Assembly (NCBI RefSeq): GCF_013410345.1
Contig: NZ_JACCFJ010000001.1
Coordinates: 4,191,001 to 4,255,000 of the forward strand
Direction: 5' to 3'
Source of the DNA: Saccharopolyspora hordei
GTDB lineage: Bacteria > Actinomycetota > Actinomycetes > Mycobacteriales > Pseudonocardiaceae
DNA length: 64,000 nucleotides
Under the pieces are notes generated by a model, which saw only the letters and a program-made list of their open reading frames with translations, was not told the DNA's origin and did no database searches. Of the stretch, positions 33,556-42,583 are shown in pieces; position 1 is the first letter of the stretch; each line of letters begins with the position of its first letter. The translations under genes were made by a program, and so were the position numbers.

Positions 33556-34254
33556 ATGTCGTTGCCGGACGATCTCGCCGAGCAGCTGCTCGGTGCGATC
33601 ATCGAGGGGACCTACCCGCCGGGCGCCGCGCTGCCCACGGAAGCCGAGCTCGCCGAGCAGTTCTCGGTCAGCCGCCTGACCGTCCGGGAAGCGGTGAAGG
33701 TGCTGCGGGCGCAGAACGTGGTGCGCGTCCAGCGGGGTCGCGGCACCTACGTCAACCCGCCCGCGCAGTGGACCGCGCTGGACCCGATGATCCGCGCCGC
33801 GACCCGCGCGGGACGGGTGGTGTCGGAGAGCCTGATCGAGGCCCGGCGGCTGCTGGAGGTGGGCGCCGCCGAGCTCGCCGCGACCAAGCGCACCGAGGAC
33901 CACCTGGCGCAGCTGCGCGAGCAGCTCCAGGACATGCGCACCGCGGACGAGACCGGCGACGTGGAGCTGTTCGTCTCCGCCGACATCGCCTTCCACGACA
34001 CGGTCATGCAGGCCACCGGCAACGCCTTCATCCCGCTGATGTTCGAGCCCTTCGGCCGGCTGCTGGTGGAGGGACGCCGGGAGACCTCGGCGGTCGGCGC
34101 GATCCGGACCAACGCCATCGCCGAGCACGGCAAGGTGCTGCGCGCGCTGGAGTCCGGCGACCCGAACCGCGCCCGGCGCGCGATGAGCGACCACCTCGCG
34201 CAGACCGCCGACGACCTGCGCACCCACGTCACCGACGAGCGGGAGGCCCGATGA
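33556..34254 (+). CDS. GntR family regulator, FadR (FCD) subgroup
   Basis: 232 aa. HTH: LPDDLAEQLLGAIIEGTYPPG, LPTEAELAEQFSVSRLTVREAVKVL, RVQRGRGTYVN; then an FCD domain with FVSADIAFHDTVMQATGN and a late IAEHGKVL supplying metal-binding residues. ATG at 33556 is preferred over 33541 because of the spacing from a GGGATGGG. The stop overlaps the start of the kinase gene (ATGA). First gene of a three-gene catabolic operon which it most likely represses until the acid sugar is present. Confidence 0.87.
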   Translation: MSLPDDLAEQLLGAIIEGTYPPGAALPTEAELAEQFSVSRLTVREAVKVLRAQNVVRVQRGRGTYVNPPAQWTALDPMIRAATRAGRVVSESLIEARRLLEVGAAELAATKRTEDHLAQLREQLQDMRTADETGDVELFVSADIAFHDTVMQATGNAFIPLMFEPFGRLLVEGRRETSAVGAIRTNAIAEHGKVLRALESGDPNRARRAMSDHLAQTADDLRTHVTDEREAR

Positions 34255-35645
34255 CCTCGGTGGAGGAGCTGCTGGCGGGCCTGCCCCCGGTCCGCCCGGT
34301 CGACCCGGGCGAGGTCACCGGCGGCGGGCACCTGGTCGTGCTGGACGACGACCCGACCGGCACCCAGACCGTCGCCGACGTGCCGGTGCTGACCAGCTGG
34401 TCGGTGGACGACCTGCGCTGGGGGCTGCGGCACCCGTCCCGCGCCTGCTTCGTGCTCACCAACACCCGCAGCCTCGCCGCCGCCGACGCGACGGCCCGCA
34501 ACCGCGAGGTGCTCGACGCGCTGGTGGTCGCAGCGGAGGCCGAGGGCGTGGAGCCCGTGGTGGCCAGCCGCAGCGATTCCACGCTGCGCGGCCACTTCCC
34601 GGTCGAGACCGACGCACTGGCCGACGACCTGGCGCGGCACGGCCGTCCGGTCGACGGCGTCGTGATCGTGCCTGCGTTCCCGGACGCCGGCCGCATCACC
34701 GTCGACTCGGTGCACTGGGCCCGCACGGCCGCCGGGATGGTGCCCGCCGGCGAGACCGAGTTCGCCCGCGACGCGACCTTCGGGTACCGCAGCTCGGACC
34801 TGCGGGAGTGGGTCGAGGAGAAGACCGGCGGCCGCACGGCCGCGGCCGACGTCCTGGCGATCACCGTGGCCGACCTGCGCAGCGGCGGCCCGCAGCACGT
34901 CGCCGAGCTGCTGAGCGGGGTGCGCGACCGGCAGCCGGTGGTGGTGGACGCCGCGTGCGACGACGACCTGCGGGTGCTCGCGTCGGCGCTGCTGCAGGCG
35001 GAATCGCGCGGGACGCGGCTGCTGTACCGGATCGGGCCGGCGTTCGTCCGCGCCCGCATCGGCCAGGCCGCCAGTCCCCCGCTGGACGCGGCGGCGCTGC
35101 GCGCCTACGGCTCCGGGCACGGGCTGATCGCGGTGGGCTCGCACGTCGGGCTGACCACCGCGCAGCTCGCCGGGCTGCGCGAGCTGGGCGGGGTCGAGGA
35201 GTTCGAGCTGGACGTGCCGACGTTGCTGGACCCGGCCTCGCGCGACGACCACGTCGCCGAGGTCAGCGCCCGCGCGGCCGAGGCGATGCGCCGCTGCGAC
35301 GCGGTGGTCCGCACCAGCCGCACGCTGGTCACCGGGGCCGACGCCGACGAGAGCCTGGCCATCGCGCGGACGGTGTCCGCGGCGCTGGTCGACGCCGTGG
35401 CCGCGACCGTGCGGCGGCACCAGCCCGCGTTCGTCGTCGCCAAGGGCGGCATCACCTCCAGCGACATCGCCACCGAGGCCCTGGGCATCCGCCGCGCGAT
35501 CACGCGGGGGACGCTGCTGCCCGGCATCGTGTCGCTGTGGGAGCCGGTCGCCGGCGGGGCCGCCGGCACGCCCTACGTCGTCTTCCCCGGCAACGTCGGT
35601 GACGAGCACGCGCTCGCCCGCGTCGTCGGTTCCCTCCGGTCATGA
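34251..35645 (+). CDS. Four-carbon acid sugar kinase (DUF1537, OtnK/DtnK-like)
   Basis: 464 aa. VVLDDDPTGTQTVADVPVLT is the signature of the N-terminal DUF1537 domain; the mid-chain ASRSDSTLRGHFPVE, the later GSHVGLTTAQL, and VVAKGGITSSDIATEALG with VFPGNVGD mark the C-terminal nucleotide-binding domain. Family members phosphorylate threonate, erythronate or 2-oxo-tetronate. Start overlaps the GntR stop; the dehydrogenase follows 23 bp after the stop. Which four-carbon acid is used cannot be told. Confidence 0.9.
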   Translation: MTSVEELLAGLPPVRPVDPGEVTGGGHLVVLDDDPTGTQTVADVPVLTSWSVDDLRWGLRHPSRACFVLTNTRSLAAADATARNREVLDALVVAAEAEGVEPVVASRSDSTLRGHFPVETDALADDLARHGRPVDGVVIVPAFPDAGRITVDSVHWARTAAGMVPAGETEFARDATFGYRSSDLREWVEEKTGGRTAAADVLAITVADLRSGGPQHVAELLSGVRDRQPVVVDAACDDDLRVLASALLQAESRGTRLLYRIGPAFVRARIGQAASPPLDAAALRAYGSGHGLIAVGSHVGLTTAQLAGLRELGGVEEFELDVPTLLDPASRDDHVAEVSARAAEAMRRCDAVVRTSRTLVTGADADESLAIARTVSAALVDAVAATVRRHQPAFVVAKGGITSSDIATEALGIRRAITRGTLLPGIVSLWEPVAGGAAGTPYVVFPGNVGDEHALARVVGSLRS

Positions 35646-35668
35646 GAGTCCACTGTGGAGGTGTCTGG

Positions 35669-36547
35669 ATGTCTTCGCCGCGGGTTTCGGTGATCGGGCT
35701 CGGCGCGATGGGGTTGCCGATGGCCGGCCACCTCGCCGCCGCGTTCCCGGTGACCGCGTTCGACGTCGACGCCGACCGGCGCGCGGCCGCCGTGGAGCGG
35801 GGTGCTGCGGAGGCCGCGAGCCCGGCCGCGGCCGCCGCGGACGCCGACGTGCTGCTGCTGGCCGTCCGCGACCAGCAGCAGGTCGAGGCGGCGCTGTTCG
35901 GGCCCGACGGTGCCGCGTCGACGCTGCCCGAGGGCGCGGCGGTGGTGCTGACCAGCACGGTCGGCCCGCAGGCAGCGCGGGACACGGCCGCCCGGCTCCC
36001 GCACCACCGGCTGGTCGACGCGCCGGTCAGCGGCGGTCCCACCCGCGCCGGGGCCGGTGACCTGCTCATCGTCGTCGGCGCGGACGACGAGGCCCTCGAG
36101 ATCGCCAGGCCGGTGCTGGACCGGCTCTCGTCCACGTGCACCGTGATCGGCCCCCGCCCTGGCGACGGCCAGGCGCTCAAGGCGATCAACCAGCTGCTGG
36201 CCGGGGTGCACATCGCCGCGGCGGCCGAAGCGGTGGCGCTGGCCCGCGGCATCGGGCTCGACCCGGCGCTGGTGGTGGAGACGCTCAGCCGGGGCGCGGC
36301 GAGCTCGTTCATGCTCTCCGACCGCGGTCCGCGCATGGTCGAGGCCTACGGCGACGGAGCGGAGGTGCGGTCCCGGCTGGACATCTTCGTCAAGGACATG
36401 GGGATCGTCGGTGAGCTGGCCCGCGAGACCGGTGTCCCGACACCGCTGGCCGCAGCCGCGCACCAGCTCTACCTGCTGGGCGAGCGGGCCGGACTGGCGG
36501 CCGAGGACGACTCGGCCGTCGTCACCGTCCTCTCGCCCCAGCGCTGA
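35669..36547 (+). CDS. NAD-dependent beta-hydroxyacid dehydrogenase (LtnD/GarR-like)
   Basis: 292 aa of the 3-hydroxyisobutyrate dehydrogenase family. VIGLGAMGLPMAGHLA is the NAD-binding loop; DAPVSGGPTRAGAGDLLIVVG and the catalytic Lys in GDGQALKAINQLLAG are intact. Next to a DUF1537 kinase this is most likely an L-threonate or D-erythronate dehydrogenase that makes the 2-oxo acid for the kinase. ATG at 35669 follows GGAGG; 35642 is an alternative start without one. The isomerase and aldolase of the known pathway are not here. Confidence 0.9.
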   Translation: MSSPRVSVIGLGAMGLPMAGHLAAAFPVTAFDVDADRRAAAVERGAAEAASPAAAAADADVLLLAVRDQQQVEAALFGPDGAASTLPEGAAVVLTSTVGPQAARDTAARLPHHRLVDAPVSGGPTRAGAGDLLIVVGADDEALEIARPVLDRLSSTCTVIGPRPGDGQALKAINQLLAGVHIAAAAEAVALARGIGLDPALVVETLSRGAASSFMLSDRGPRMVEAYGDGAEVRSRLDIFVKDMGIVGELARETGVPTPLAAAAHQLYLLGERAGLAAEDDSAVVTVLSPQR

Positions 36548-36550
36548 GCG

Positions 36551-37189
36551 TCACTCGCCGATCGCGTTCGCGATCGCGTTCTCGTCGTAGCCGGCCCGCT
36601 CCAGGTGCGTCCGCATGATGTGCTCCTGCAGCGTGATCAGGACGTCCTTGCACGACTCGGGTTCCAGCGCCGAGCAGTCGTCGATGATCGGGACCTCCTC
36701 GCCGAGCTGCAGCGCCGCGCGGAGCTCCTCGGCGGGGTAGTAGTCCGAGTCCGGGAAGCGGTTCACCGCCACGATGAACGGGATCTGCCTGCGCTCGAAG
36801 AAGTCGATCGCCGCCCAGCTGGTCTCGAACCGCCGGGTGTCGATGAGCACCACCGCGCCCCACGTGCCGACCGCGAGGTCGTTCCACATGTACCAGAACC
36901 GGCTCTGCCCGGGCGTCCCGAACAGGTACAGCACGAGGTCCGGGGCGATGGTGATGCGGCCGAAGTCCAGCGCGACCGTGGTGGTCCGCTTCCCCTCGAC
37001 GCCGGAGATGTCGTCGATGCCCTCACCGGCCTCCGACAACATCTCCTCGGTCCGCAGCGGGTCGATCTCGCTGACCGAGCTGACCAAGGACGTCTTCCCG
37101 GTGCCGAACCCGCCGGCGACCAGGATCTTGACCGAGGTCGGCTTCGTCTTGCCGCCAGAGGGTTCAGACACGGAGCTCTCGAAGCCCAT
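36551..37189 (-). CDS. cvnD: Conservon GTPase CvnD
   Basis: 212-aa Ras/MglA-like small GTP-binding protein. Walker A is GGFGTGKTS (residues 26-34), the switch region holds RTTTVALDFG, LFGTPGQSRFW gives the DxxG-like element, and AVNRFPDS replaces NKxD. Last gene of a cvnA-B-C-D operon; it overlaps cvnC by 26 bp. In streptomycetes the four proteins form a membrane-associated signalling complex resembling a eukaryotic G-protein system. It is convergent with the dehydrogenase gene, 3 bp apart. Confidence 0.93.
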   Translation of the reverse strand: MGFESSVSEPSGGKTKPTSVKILVAGGFGTGKTSLVSSVSEIDPLRTEEMLSEAGEGIDDISGVEGKRTTTVALDFGRITIAPDLVLYLFGTPGQSRFWYMWNDLAVGTWGAVVLIDTRRFETSWAAIDFFERRQIPFIVAVNRFPDSDYYPAEELRAALQLGEEVPIIDDCSALEPESCKDVLITLQEHIMRTHLERAGYDENAIANAIGE

Positions 37190-37556
37190 TCAGCACTCTT
37201 TTCATCGTGGTCACGTCCGGATCGTCCGCGCGGGCCGGCTTGCTGAACTCCAGCAGTTCCCGGTCGATCAGCTCGCTGGCGAGGACCTTGGTCACCGCCA
37301 GCGGGATGTCGAGCATCGCTGACAGTTCCGCGATCGCGACACCGACCGACCCGCGGCCGGCGGTGCCGTGCCGGACGTGGCACAGCTCGAGGATCTGCAT
37401 CTGCTCGGGGCTGAGCTCTCCCGGCATGATGTCGGTCCGCACGGTCCACACCAGCGTGCTCATGCTCAGCTCGCTGGTGCGTCGGCTGGTCCGCCCCCGG
37501 CGCATGGAGAAGGGCCGGACCAGCCGGCTGTCCAACGCGTCATCGGAACCTGTCAT
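37164..37556 (-). CDS. cvnC: Conservon protein CvnC (DUF742)
   Basis: 130 aa, DUF742. RLVRPFSMRRGRT at the N-terminus, LSPEQMQILELC, then a winged-helix-like AELSAMLDIPLAVTKVLASELIDRELL in parts. It links the kinase-like CvnA to the GTPase in the conservon complex; the exact activity is unknown. ATG overlaps the cvnB stop. Confidence 0.92.
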   Translation of the reverse strand: MTGSDDALDSRLVRPFSMRRGRTSRRTSELSMSTLVWTVRTDIMPGELSPEQMQILELCHVRHGTAGRGSVGVAIAELSAMLDIPLAVTKVLASELIDRELLEFSKPARADDPDVTTMKRVLNGLRELRV

Positions 37557-37981
37557 GGCAAGGAGATCTGCCCGGGCGCCGTCCCGTGCCGCGGTGCTGC
37601 CACCATGAACTCACCGACCTGCTCGACGAGCAGGTTCGCGTGGTAGGCGACGTCACCGATGTCCGCGTCAGCCGCGCTGACCAGGGCCAGCAGGCTGCCG
37701 TCGGACACACCGACGAGGAACAGCATCGCGTGCTCCCACTCGATGACGGACTGCCGCTGCGCTCCGGCGCGCAGCTGGTGCCCCAGTCCCCGAGCGATGG
37801 ACGCGATCCCGCTCGCCCCGGCCGAGAGCTGGTCGCGGACGCCGTGCTCGTCGCGGGAGTGGGCCAGTTCCAGCCCGTCCGCGCTGACCAGGACGGCGGA
37901 GAGCACGTCGCCCTTCATCTTGCTGACCAGCCTGTCGAGCATCCCGTTCAACTCGATCCGCGTGGTCTCTGAGATGGTCAC
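37553..37981 (-). CDS. cvnB: Conservon roadblock/LC7 protein CvnB
   Basis: 142-aa roadblock/LC7 domain: LVSKMKGDVLSAVLVSADGLELAHS, SAGASGIASIARGLGHQL, LLALVSAADADIGDVAYHANLL. MglB-like proteins of this fold act as GTPase-activating partners of the small GTPase, here CvnD. GTG start overlapping the cvnA stop (GTGA). Confidence 0.92.
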   Translation of the reverse strand: MTISETTRIELNGMLDRLVSKMKGDVLSAVLVSADGLELAHSRDEHGVRDQLSAGASGIASIARGLGHQLRAGAQRQSVIEWEHAMLFLVGVSDGSLLALVSAADADIGDVAYHANLLVEQVGEFMVAAPRHGTAPGQISLP

Positions 37982-40545
37982 TTCTGGTTCTCTCCATTCG
38001 AGTTCGCCCTGCGCCGGCCCGCGTACGCACCGCGGAGGCGCTCAGCGGCCTCCCGTGCGGTGCGGCCGGCGGGCCGGGGCTGCTCGCTCGCGGCGGCCGG
38101 GCTCGGTGCTTCCTCGCGCAGGTTGCGGTCCAAGCTCGCTTGCGGGACCCGCGTCGGCAACGGCCGCCGACGTCCCGTACCCGCGCTCGGGGCCTCCGGC
38201 CTGCTCGGCGAGGCCGGGGCAGCGCCGCCAGCCGGGGCAGCGCCGCCGTCGGACCCCAGCAGGTCCCCGCTGAACCGCTCCACGCCCGGTGCCCTCCTCT
38301 TCACGGTTTGACCGCTGTCGCCGTTGTGCTGGGCACGGTGCTGCCCGACCGCCGGCTGCTGGCCGGTGTCCGCCCGCCCACCGGGGACCGGACGGCGCGG
38401 CAACCGCGCCTTCCCGTTGCTGCCCTGCCCGGACTTCGGGCGGCGGCGCGCGATGGCCGGCGGTGCGTCCGCGGTGGGCAGCTGCCGGTGCTTGGCGGTG
38501 TCCGGGGCCTCGTCGCCCCGGTCGATGATCTTGCCAGGGATGGCGACGGTGGCCCGGATGCCACCCAGGTACATCTGCGCCAGCTCGACCTTGATGCCGT
38601 GCTTGGCCGCCAGCAGCGTGACCACGAAGTGGCCCTTGCGGTCGCTGTTGCGCAGCGCCAGCAGGTCGAAACCGGACTTCCCGGCGAACAGGTCGTTGGC
38701 GGCCGTCACGTCCTTCTCGGACATGCCGATGCCCTGGTCCTCGATGACCACCAGCACGCCGTTGACCCACTTCTGGCCCTGCACCCGGACCACCGAGCTG
38801 GAGAACTGCGTGGCGTTGTCGATCAGCTCCGCCAGCAGGTGCATCACGTCGGCCACCGCGCCCGGCACGATCGCGACCTTCGGGATGTTCTCGTAGTGCA
38901 CCCGCGCGTAGTGCTCGGTCTCGTCACCGGCCGCGCGGACGACCTGCGGCAGCGCGACCGGCTTGGTCCAGCCGCGGCCGGGCTCCTCACCACCGAGGAT
39001 GAGCACGTTCTCGTTGTGCCGGCGGATGCGGGTGAGCTCCTGGTCGAGTTCGAAGACCAGGTCCAGCACCTCGTCCGGCAGGTTCTCGTGCTCCACCAGC
39101 TTGTCGATGGCGTTGACGCCGTTGCGGATCGGCACCTTGGTCCGCCGCGCCATGCCGACCAGGACCGCCTTCATGCCCTCCTGCAGCTCGGCGTGCTTGA
39201 TGCTGGACTGCAGCGCGATCTTCACGACGCGGTCGAAGGAGCGCTTGACCTCGGCGATCTCGTCCGAACCGTAGTCCTGCCGCACCAGCGCCGAGTCGTC
39301 GTCGGGGATCTCGCCCCGGCCGATGCGCTCGAAGGCGTTCGGCAGCAGGACGTTGGAGACCTCCTCCATGTCCTCGCGCAGGTACTCGAACCGCCGGTTG
39401 AGCGCGGTCGCGTTGCGCCGGGACTGGCGGATCGCGGCGACCACGGCGGCGATGGCGATGACGGTGACCGCGGCGACGACCACCATGTTGCGGACGCCCT
39501 GGTTCCAGCCCGCCGTGGAGGCGTGGTCGGCCTGCACGATGGTGAGCCCGTTGAGGTCCTGCGCCATCTCGCGGGCGAGGTCCTGCCACTCCTGCAGGCT
39601 CACCGGCGGCACCTCACCGGGGGCCCAAGGCCCGTGCGCCACCAGCTGGTTCTCGATCTCGGTCAGCCGGCGCCAGTGGTCCGTGGAGACCGTCTGCTCG
39701 ACCTGCGCCCGCACGTGCGGCGGGATCACCGACGCCGGGTTCTCCACGAGGTCGTGGTAGACGTTGACCAGCCGCGTGAACCTGGCGTACTCGACGGGGT
39801 CGAGCGCCCCGGTGGACAGCGCGGTGGACATCAGCGACGCCGCGCGGGACTGCAGGTCGGCGGCCTGGAAGAACTCCGTGGCCTGGATGCCGCCCTGGCT
39901 GACCTGCGAGTCCGGGAAGATGCGCGCCTGGGTGTCGAACACGGCGCTGCCAGCGTCGGTGATCGCGTTGTAGGCGGCGAAGACCTCGTCCCGGCCCAGC
40001 TGCCGCCCGTCGACGCGGGCGCGCAGCACGTTCAGCTCCGAGGTGCGCTCGAGCAGCCGCTCCAGGCGCTCCTTGATCGGCTCCGCGGGCGGCGCGATCT
40101 GGAGGATCCACTCCGCGTCCGCCGCCCGTTCGACCTCGGACAGCAGCCGGTCCGTGCGAGCGCGCTGCTCGTCCAGCGCTCGCCGGTCGGTGCCCGGGGA
40201 CACCAGGTACTGCAGGCTCAGCGTGCGCTCGGCGGAGGCTTCACCGAGGAACCGCACCGCGGGGATGGACACCTCCTGCACCCCGGAGGTGACCAGCACC
40301 ATGCCGATCGCGGTGGGGATGGTCAGCGCTGCGGCGACCAGGCACCCCAGCAGCAGCGCGGTCGCCGGCCACAACCACACACCGCGCAGGCGGCGCTTGA
40401 GACTGATGTCGCTGGCCCGCCCCTCCACCGGGTGCCGGGAGTCCGATCCGCGGCGCAGCGACCCCAGCACTGCCCGCGGACCCTTGCGCTCTCGGGAGAC
40501 GTGGGGGTGCGGATCGTTGTCCGGCGCGTCGTTTTCCGTTTTCAC
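37978..40545 (-). CDS. cvnA: Conservon sensor histidine kinase-like CvnA (nitrate/sulfonate sensor type)
   Basis: 855 aa. A cytoplasmic N-terminal stretch, a membrane helix around residues 55-80 (ATALLLGCLVAAALTIPTAI), a long extracellular helical sensor, a second membrane helix (MVVVAAVTVIAIAAVVAAIR), a HAMP-like region, and an HATPase_c domain with LAELIDNATQFSS (N box) and EDQGIGMSEKD (G1). About 180 C-terminal residues are Pro/Arg/Ala-rich and disordered. No classical phosphoaccepting His motif is evident, as usual in CvnA. GTG at 40545 follows CGGAG; the frame is open to 40725 but noncoding-like. Confidence 0.92.
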   Translation of the reverse strand: MKTENDAPDNDPHPHVSRERKGPRAVLGSLRRGSDSRHPVEGRASDISLKRRLRGVWLWPATALLLGCLVAAALTIPTAIGMVLVTSGVQEVSIPAVRFLGEASAERTLSLQYLVSPGTDRRALDEQRARTDRLLSEVERAADAEWILQIAPPAEPIKERLERLLERTSELNVLRARVDGRQLGRDEVFAAYNAITDAGSAVFDTQARIFPDSQVSQGGIQATEFFQAADLQSRAASLMSTALSTGALDPVEYARFTRLVNVYHDLVENPASVIPPHVRAQVEQTVSTDHWRRLTEIENQLVAHGPWAPGEVPPVSLQEWQDLAREMAQDLNGLTIVQADHASTAGWNQGVRNMVVVAAVTVIAIAAVVAAIRQSRRNATALNRRFEYLREDMEEVSNVLLPNAFERIGRGEIPDDDSALVRQDYGSDEIAEVKRSFDRVVKIALQSSIKHAELQEGMKAVLVGMARRTKVPIRNGVNAIDKLVEHENLPDEVLDLVFELDQELTRIRRHNENVLILGGEEPGRGWTKPVALPQVVRAAGDETEHYARVHYENIPKVAIVPGAVADVMHLLAELIDNATQFSSSVVRVQGQKWVNGVLVVIEDQGIGMSEKDVTAANDLFAGKSGFDLLALRNSDRKGHFVVTLLAAKHGIKVELAQMYLGGIRATVAIPGKIIDRGDEAPDTAKHRQLPTADAPPAIARRRPKSGQGSNGKARLPRRPVPGGRADTGQQPAVGQHRAQHNGDSGQTVKRRAPGVERFSGDLLGSDGGAAPAGGAAPASPSRPEAPSAGTGRRRPLPTRVPQASLDRNLREEAPSPAAASEQPRPAGRTAREAAERLRGAYAGRRRANSNGENQK

Positions 40546-41032
40546 AATGCTCCGTATGGTGAGTTCGCACCCGCTTGCCGGGCAGGGAAGTTGAGGCCGT
40601 GCGGCGGGCCCCGCCATGTCCGGGCGCGCCGACGTCGCGACGAGTGGTCGCCCCGCGCGCGCCGCAGGTGGAGGAGTGTGCGCGTCCGGCAGGTGCTCGA
40701 CCTCCGTCGCCACTCCTCCGCGCATGTGCGAGCGGCATCACCGACCGCAAAGCGCGGCGAGCTTAACACGCGACGATCATGGGGCGGAAACGTCCTTCGC
40801 ATCCCGCGCGATTGGGAAAACTGGGAACGAACTGGGGCCCCGGTCGTGCTGCGGCGACCCCACGGGACGACCGAGCGCCCCGGAAGACCGCGCGTGGCAC
40901 GGCGCTCCCTGCGCCTTGATCATCTCTCGACCTCGGCGCCGAACCGCTGCGCTAGGGTCTGTGGCCACCTCGGGTGCGGAACCGCGCCCGGATGCAGCAC
41001 GCGTTCGTCATGCACAGAAGGGATTACGGCCC
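40546..41032. other. 487-bp divergent region between cvnA and the flavin monooxygenase
   Basis: It should carry promoters for both. A TAGGGT at 40953-40958 is a possible -10 box for the monooxygenase, but no -35 box sits at the right distance (TTGATC at 40916 is too far). No gene, terminator or clear operator is visible. Confidence 0.45.
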
Positions 41033-42274
41033 ATGCGGAAAGTCCTCGTCGTCGGAGCGGGTCAGGCAGGCCTGCAGTTGGCGTTGGGTCTGCGACAGCA
41101 CTCCTACGAGGTGACCCTGGCGTCCGCACGCACGCCGGCCGAGATCCGTGAGGGCCGCGTGATGTCGACGCAGTGCATGTTCGACACCGCGCTGGCCCAC
41201 GAGCGCGAACTCGGCTTGAACCTGTGGGACGACGTGGCACCCACCGTCGACGGGATCGGGGTGTCGCTGGCCGGTCCGGACGGCAGCCGCGTCTTCGACT
41301 TCCTCGGCGCCCTCGGCGGTCCCGGGCAGGCGGTCGACCAGCGCATCAAGATGCCCACCTGGATCGAGCTGTTCGAGAAGAAGGGCGGTGAGGTCGTCTA
41401 CGAGCAGCACACGCCGGAGACGCTGGACGCGGTGGCCTCGCGCTACGACCTCGTCGTCGTGGCCGCCGGTCGCGGTCCGCTGGCGGAGCTGTTCCCGGTG
41501 GACGCCGACCGCACCACGTTCGACGGCCCGCAACGCGCCCTGGCAGTGGCCTATGTGGACGGTCTGCACCGGCGTCCCGAGCACCCCGACCGGGACGGCG
41601 TCTTCTTCAACGTGATCCCCGGCGTCGGCGAGATCTTCAGCATCCCCGGCTACACCTTCAGCGGCCCCTGCTACATGCCGATCTTCGAGGGCATCCCCGG
41701 CGGGCCCCTGGACTGCTGGTCGGACAAGCCGGGCCCGGAGGAGCAGTGGCAGCGCATGCTGGAGCTGCTGCGCCAGTTCGTGCCGTGGGAGTACGAGCGC
41801 TTCAAGGACGCCAAGCTCACCGACGACCGCGCCACCCTCACCGGCAGCGTCAAGCCCGTCGTGCGCCGCCCGGTCGCGCAGCTGCCGTCGGGGACCCCGG
41901 TGCTGGGGATGGGCGACGCCGTGGCGGCCAACGACCCGATCACCGGCCAGGGCGCCAACAACGCGAGCAAGTGCGCCAAGTCCTACCTCGACAGCATCCT
42001 GGAGCGCGGCGCGGAGCCGTTCGACGCGGAGTGGATGCAGCAGGCGTTCGAGCGCTACTGGGAGCACGCCCAGACCGTGCACGCGTGGACGAACGCGATG
42101 CTCATGCCGCCGACCGAGCACGTCCTGCAGGTCTTCGGCGCCGCCGGCTCGCACCAGCCCGTCGCGGACCTGGTGGCGAGCAGCTTCTCCGCACCCAGCG
42201 CCGAATCCCTCAAGTGGTACTTCGACGCCGCGGAGGCCCAGGCCGCGCTGGGCCGACTGGTCGGCCAGGGCTGA
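41033..42274 (+). CDS. Styrene monooxygenase-like FAD-dependent oxygenase
   Basis: 413 aa. The Rossmann loop VVGAGQAGLQLALGL starts the protein; RVMSTQCMFDTALAHERELGLNLW, MPTWIELFEKKGG and LGMGDAVAANDPITGQGANNASKCA match the StyA/SMO (group E) flavin monooxygenases, which epoxidise alkenes using FADH2 supplied by a separate reductase (StyB). No reductase is adjacent; the SsuE-like protein at 22561 is the only flavin reductase in the window and prefers FMN by family. Divergent from the conservon. Confidence 0.85.
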   Translation: MRKVLVVGAGQAGLQLALGLRQHSYEVTLASARTPAEIREGRVMSTQCMFDTALAHERELGLNLWDDVAPTVDGIGVSLAGPDGSRVFDFLGALGGPGQAVDQRIKMPTWIELFEKKGGEVVYEQHTPETLDAVASRYDLVVVAAGRGPLAELFPVDADRTTFDGPQRALAVAYVDGLHRRPEHPDRDGVFFNVIPGVGEIFSIPGYTFSGPCYMPIFEGIPGGPLDCWSDKPGPEEQWQRMLELLRQFVPWEYERFKDAKLTDDRATLTGSVKPVVRRPVAQLPSGTPVLGMGDAVAANDPITGQGANNASKCAKSYLDSILERGAEPFDAEWMQQAFERYWEHAQTVHAWTNAMLMPPTEHVLQVFGAAGSHQPVADLVASSFSAPSAESLKWYFDAAEAQAALGRLVGQG

Positions 42275-42279
42275 CCCAC

Positions 42280-42312
42280 GGTTGCGGGCCCGCAGCGGGC
42301 GGGCCCGCAACC
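42280..42312 (+). terminator. Terminator of the flavin monooxygenase gene
   Basis: 13-bp perfect stem GGTTGCGGGCCCG with its complement around a 7-nt loop, five bases past the stop. Confidence 0.8.
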
Positions 42313-42583
42313 CCGTTCACCGGCAGCGCGGCGTTCCGCTGGGTGACGGCAACTCCCACGTCGCGCTCGCCGGCCTGTCACCGGCCACGGTCGGACAGGT
42401 GGTGGCCGTGCTCGCGATTCGAGGGCCGAGGCGGTCCTCGGACCGGTCCCGCCTGTCCCCGTGCCCCAGCACCCGCCGCTGTGACGCCGTCGAACTGCCC
42501 GGGACGGGCGGACGCTTCCCCGCTCACGCGTAACGCCGTGACGGTCTGGTCGTTGATCTCCCCGTACGCACTGGGAGGTCTTC

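Noticed and set aside
40916-40958. Promoter TTGATC...TAGGGT for the flavin monooxygenase
   Set aside because: The hexamers are 31 nt apart, too far for a SigA-type promoter.
38140-41151. A 1003-aa plus-strand frame
   Set aside because: Antisense to cvnA, no recognisable motif, compositionally a shadow.
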